NCBI GenBank assembly: GCA_913054205.1
Contig: CAJXJM010000062.1
Span: 1-9,616 of the forward strand
Source of the DNA: an uncultured Rhodospirillaceae bacterium
GTDB taxonomy: Bacteria; Pseudomonadota; Alphaproteobacteria; Rhodospirillales; UBA2165
Direction: 5' to 3'
DNA length: 9,616 bases
A program made the position numbers and the translations under genes. The notes under the pieces are model-generated. The model did not search any database, had not been told where the DNA came from, and saw nothing but the letters and a program-made list of their open reading frames with translations. Position 1 is the stretch's first letter, and each line of letters opens with the position of its first letter. Of this stretch, positions 7,508 through 9,616 are shown one piece after another.

Positions 7508-8353
7508 ATGGATAAAACGACGAGCAATATTCAGGGCCACCTCGAAACAATCACTCGGGAAATTATAAATATCCTCACCACATATGGCTTGGACGTTGTC
7601 GGTGCCATTGCGATCTTGATTATCGGTCTGTGGTTCTCGGGCCGGGCCGCTAAAATGATAGGGCGGGTACTCACCAAGTCCGATCACATTGATGACACTT
7701 TGATCACGTTTTTCGCAAGCTTCATCAAATATCTTGTAATTGTTATTACAATCGTCGCGGTCCTCAACCAATTTGGCGTCCAAACCGCAAGCCTGCTCAC
7801 GGTTTTGGGTGCCGCTGGCCTCGCCATTGGTCTTGCCCTCCAAGGAACACTCAGCAATGTTGCCGCCGGTGTCATGTTGCTGCTGTTTCGCCCCTTTAAG
7901 GCCGGAGATTATGTCGAAGTAGCTGGCAAATCCGGGACAATCAAAAAACTCAATCTTTTTTATACCGAGATGGCGAGCGGAGACAATATCCGGATTACAG
8001 TTCCCAATAGTCAAATTTGGGGCGGCACGCTTTTAAATTATTCGGTCAATCCAACTCGCCGCGTCGAGATGGTCGCCGGCATTTCCTATGATGATGATAT
8101 TGATACGGCGATGCAGGTATTGCTCGATACGATTTCCAAGGATGAACGGGTACACAGCGATCCTGAGCCCTTTGTCGCGGTTAGCGAATTGGCAGACAGT
8201 TCGGTAAACTTTATAATTCGGGTGTGGGTTACCAATGGCGATCACTGGCAGGTTAAGTGCGATTTAATCAAAGCCATCAAACTGGCGCTCGATGAAAACG
8301 GTATCACGATCCCCTATCCAACCAGAACAGTTTATACAGAAAGCTCTTCTTAA
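7508..8353 (+). CDS. mscS: MscS-type small-conductance mechanosensitive channel
   Basis: MscS is an inner-membrane heptameric channel that opens under membrane tension and releases solutes during hypo-osmotic shock. The 281-residue product matches E. coli MscS (286) in length and layout. Helices TM1 and TM2 lie at about residues 28-46 and 65-86. The pore helix TM3 lies at 94-128, with the Gly/Ala-rich GAAGLAIGLALQG segment. The pore-constriction leucines fall at L105 and L109 and the kink glycine at G113, the same numbers as in E. coli. The sequence RPFKAGDYVEVAGKSGTI opens the cytoplasmic beta domain, followed by VPNSQIWGGTLLNYS and a C-terminal alpha/beta domain. GAGAGG at 7492-7497 precedes the ATG. 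The gene ends 8 bases from the stop of the convergent DUF983 gene. Confidence 0.95.
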   Translation: MDKTTSNIQGHLETITREIINILTTYGLDVVGAIAILIIGLWFSGRAAKMIGRVLTKSDHIDDTLITFFASFIKYLVIVITIVAVLNQFGVQTASLLTVLGAAGLAIGLALQGTLSNVAAGVMLLLFRPFKAGDYVEVAGKSGTIKKLNLFYTEMASGDNIRITVPNSQIWGGTLLNYSVNPTRRVEMVAGISYDDDIDTAMQVLLDTISKDERVHSDPEPFVAVSELADSSVNFIIRVWVTNGDHWQVKCDLIKAIKLALDENGITIPYPTRTVYTESSS

Positions 8354-8361
8354 CGTCTTTT

Positions 8362-8724
8362 CTAGCGGGCCTTGCCGTCGCGGATATTAAATCGCCAATT
8401 GAGCCCGACAAACACGCCTTTCATCACCGGTAATACGGCGAGCGCAAAGACAATCCCCAAAACGGACATCAGGGCGGTAAACGGAATTGTTGGTAGATCA
8501 TACTCAATCGCTAACATTACAAATGGCACCAACAAATGGCCTACCACAAAGATTGTTGCCCAGGGAGCAGCATCGTCCGTTCTAATGCCTTGAAATGATT
8601 CATGACAATGAGGGCATTCTTCTCCAAGCGTGAGATATCCTGCAAATGGATGTCCAATGCCGCATTGTGGACAGCGTCGAATCAATCCTCGTAGAATAAT
8701 GCGGATGATGGATGGCTTGTTCAT
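8362..8724 (-). CDS. DUF983 zinc-ribbon membrane protein
   Basis: This 120-residue protein fits the DUF983 family, of unknown function and common in alphaproteobacteria. An N-terminal zinc ribbon has four cysteines in two pairs, C18-P-Q-C21-G (RRCPQCGIGHPF) and C37-P-H-C40 (EECPHCHESF). The family block RTDDAAPWATIFVVGH at residues 48-63 follows, then two membrane helices at about 57-74 and 82-104 and a short basic tail. DUF983 proteins are often found near cytochrome oxidase or respiratory genes, which would suit the nearby ccm cluster, but the gene lies on the opposite strand and the link is only suggestive. It follows the VUT-family gene by 12 bases and is preceded by AAGAAG, so the two are probably one transcript. 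Confidence 0.85.
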   Translation of the reverse strand: MNKPSIIRIILRGLIRRCPQCGIGHPFAGYLTLGEECPHCHESFQGIRTDDAAPWATIFVVGHLLVPFVMLAIEYDLPTIPFTALMSVLGIVFALAVLPVMKGVFVGLNWRFNIRDGKAR

Positions 8725-8726
8725 AC

Positions 8727-8738
8727 TTTTTGCTTCTT
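8727..8738 (-). promoter_or_regulatory. Ribosome-binding leader of the DUF983 gene
   Basis: This is a second exact copy of the 12-mer AAGAAGCAAAAA, on the minus strand, two bases before the DUF983 ATG. It overlaps the stop codon of the upstream VUT gene, which suggests that ribosomes terminating on the first gene can reinitiate on the second. Confidence 0.55.
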
Positions 8739-9291
8739 ATACAGACTGAATACCCAGACGTTGGTCGCGTTGACGAATGAACCAGATAACCGGTAGTGCC
8801 AAAACAATCATCCAACCCTTACCAACGATCTGGCCGGTTAAAAAATCTAAGCTGCCAAAGGCAAGTTGTAGGAACACCAAGCTGTCAATGATCAGCCCGA
8901 CAATACCACTCAGGAACACCGCAAGAATTAACCGGCGCTCCTGCAAAGGTGTATAGACGGCAAAATCGGCGATCTCCGAAATTAAAAATGCCGCGGAGGA
9001 GGCGATAACCAACGCTGGCGGTGCAACCAAGGCTGAAATAACAGCGCCGCAGGCAATAGCGATAAGCGCCCATTTTTTTCCTAAACGCCGCTGAACCAGA
9101 TCACGGAGGACGAGCGCCAGACCAATCATCAGCACGCCGCTCGGTGCCATAAGATCAGGCCCTACCGGAATAAGGCACGGAGAGTTCGGTGGACACACGG
9201 TACCAACATTGCCAATCATCCAATTTGCAATAGGTATTGTCACAATAAATGCGACTAAATAAACAATACCTTCGTTCCGGTTCGCGTTCAT
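8737..9291 (-). CDS. VUT/YhhQ-family membrane transporter (possible queuosine-precursor uptake)
   Basis: The 184-residue protein is almost wholly hydrophobic with about five to six membrane helices, and resembles the VUT family (putative vitamin uptake transporters, including YhhQ, implicated in uptake of the queuosine precursors preQ0 and preQ1). Family-like features are LALVLRDLVQRRLGKKWAL (residues 58-76), SAAFLISEIADFAVYTPLQE (99-118) and the IIDSLVFLQLAF block (134-145). It is shorter than E. coli YhhQ (about 220), and an extra CPPNSPC segment at residues 33-39 may form a periplasmic loop with a cysteine pair. Substrate is not established by sequence; no recognisable preQ1 riboswitch was found in the leader. 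AAGAAG lies upstream of the ATG. It is the first gene of a two-gene minus-strand unit with the DUF983 gene. Confidence 0.75.
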   Translation of the reverse strand: MNANRNEGIVYLVAFIVTIPIANWMIGNVGTVCPPNSPCLIPVGPDLMAPSGVLMIGLALVLRDLVQRRLGKKWALIAIACGAVISALVAPPALVIASSAAFLISEIADFAVYTPLQERRLILAVFLSGIVGLIIDSLVFLQLAFGSLDFLTGQIVGKGWMIVLALPVIWFIRQRDQRLGIQSV

Positions 9292-9302
9292 TTTTGCTTC
9301 TT
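9291..9302 (-). promoter_or_regulatory. Ribosome-binding leader of the VUT gene, repeated before the DUF983 gene
   Basis: The minus-strand 12-mer AAGAAGCAAAAA ends on the first base of the VUT start codon. The same 12-mer occurs at 8727-8738 directly before the DUF983 start codon, where it also overlaps the VUT stop codon. AAGAAG is the probable Shine-Dalgarno core in both. Confidence 0.55.
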
Positions 9303-9315
9303 TTTAAATGATGCC

Positions 9316-9390
9316 GTTTTGAATCGCGCCTAAATATCTCATTATTGTGATATTAGCAAATTTATTGGGTTTTGAATCTGTGCCAAATAT
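9316..9390. repeat. Imperfect 22-base direct repeat, 53-base period
   Basis: Copies at 9316-9337 and 9369-9390 agree at 17 of 22 positions: the 10-mer GTTTTGAATC is exact, as is the terminal AAATAT. The 53-base period is close to five helical turns, so both copies would face the same side of the DNA. Confidence 0.6.
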
Positions 9391-9397
9391 TTGCTAA
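9353..9397. repeat. Inverted repeat with 9-base perfect arms
   Basis: TTAGCAAAT at 9353-9361 is the exact reverse complement of ATTTGCTAA at 9389-9397, with a 27-base spacer. The right arm overlaps the perfect 10-base palindrome CAAATATTTG at 9384-9393. The layout could be a paired operator for a dimeric regulator or a hairpin in the rightward transcript; there is no following T-run, so it does not look like a terminator. Confidence 0.55.
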
Positions 9398-9405
9398 GCA
9401 GGATC

Positions 9406-9616
9406 ATGAAAAAATATGAAATTCTGATTTTTGCCACCGGCGCTGTTACCCTAGCCCTCGAAGTCTTGGCCTCCCGAATAATGACACCTTATTTTGGTGT
9501 AAGCCTTTATATTTGGTCGGGCATTCTGTCGATCACTCTCACATTCCTCGCCATTGGATATCGCTGGGGCGGACATCTGTCTGCTAAACTCTCAAAACAG
9601 CGGCTGGAGTTTTTTA
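9406..9616 (+). CDS. Spermidine-synthase-like membrane protein, N-terminal fragment (runs off the window)
   Basis: Seventy codons are visible from ATG 9406 to the window edge with no stop. The product begins MKKYEILIFATGAVTLALEV, continues LASRIMTPYFGVSLYIWSGI and then GYRWGGHLSAK. This pattern (an acidic residue in the first helix, LASR, P-YFG-S-Y-W, then an aliphatic second helix ending in GY-GG) is characteristic of the N-terminal membrane region of fused MFS/spermidine-synthase-like proteins, which carry a Rossmann aminopropyltransferase-like domain further on. That catalytic part is outside the window, so enzymatic activity cannot be judged. AGGA at 9400-9403 is only two bases from the ATG, a short spacing. 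An in-frame TTG at 9391 is an alternative start, but the ATG gives the family-like N-terminus. Confidence 0.75.
   Translation, partial: MKKYEILIFATGAVTLALEVLASRIMTPYFGVSLYIWSGILSITLTFLAIGYRWGGHLSAKLSKQRLEFF

Larger units (their letters stand above)
9292..9405. promoter_or_regulatory. AT-rich divergent intergenic region, probable promoters for both sides
   Basis: The 114 bases between the VUT gene (leftward) and the spermidine-synthase-like gene (rightward) must hold the start signals for both unless transcription enters from elsewhere. The region is AT-rich relative to its neighbours and has overlapping direct and inverted repeats. A weak leftward promoter candidate is TTGGCA (complement of 9381-9386) with TAAATT (complement of 9359-9364), spaced 16 bases; it is only a pattern match. 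No rightward promoter stood out. Confidence 0.45.

Noticed and set aside
7484..8014. Minus-strand open frame of 176 codons across mscS
   Set aside because: Long but antisense to a clear mscS gene; the translated sequence is polar, low in structure and shows no known motif.
9292..9405. preQ1 riboswitch in the leader of the VUT-family gene
   Set aside because: I looked for the compact preQ1-I pattern (short GC stem followed by an A-rich tail and pseudoknot) on the minus strand and did not find a convincing match.

Overview
The window is most likely chromosomal DNA of an alphaproteobacterium. This rests on the gene content: a System I (Ccm) cytochrome c maturation cluster with separate ccmH and ccmI genes, a CcmC N-terminus of the alphaproteobacterial kind, and a DUF983 zinc-ribbon membrane protein, a family common in that class. 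Composition looks moderate and even throughout. I see no transposase, phage, CRISPR or tRNA signal. The lineage is an inference; no rRNA or marker gene is present.

Region 1 (33-5460, + strand) is a tightly packed operon, ccmC-ccmD-ccmE-ccmF-ccmG-ccmH-ccmI. Genes are 4-11 bases apart or overlap, with ATGA or TTGA stop/start overlaps at F/G, G/H and H/I. CcmC and CcmD load heme onto the chaperone CcmE. CcmF, CcmH and CcmI form the heme lyase that attaches heme to apocytochrome c. CcmG and CcmH provide the thiol chemistry that keeps the CXXCH cysteines reduced. The diagnostic ligands (WWD motifs, paired histidines, the CcmE HxxxY, the CXXC pairs) are all present, so the module looks functional. 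ccmA and ccmB would be expected just upstream, outside the window.

Region 2 (5541-6450, + strand) is a fumarylacetoacetate hydrolase (FAH) family gene with an N-terminal export signal, broken by a one-base frameshift at an AAA run (6051-6053). Removing one A restores a 302-residue protein with the family's metal-ligand spacing.

Region 3 (6555-8353, + strand) holds a DHH/DHHA1 phosphoesterase followed 20 bases later by an MscS-type mechanosensitive channel, probably co-transcribed.

Region 4 (8362-9291, - strand) converges on mscS and encodes a VUT/YhhQ-type membrane transporter followed by a DUF983 protein, 12 bases apart. An AT-rich divergent intergenic region (9292-9405) carries repeats that may be operators. 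It separates this pair from the start of a spermidine-synthase-like membrane protein that runs off the right edge (9406-9616).

Overall this is mostly housekeeping DNA. I did not find a convincing undescribed system. The observations most worth a second look are the broken exported FAH gene, its apparent lack of the usual lid glutamate, and the repeats in the divergent intergenic region.
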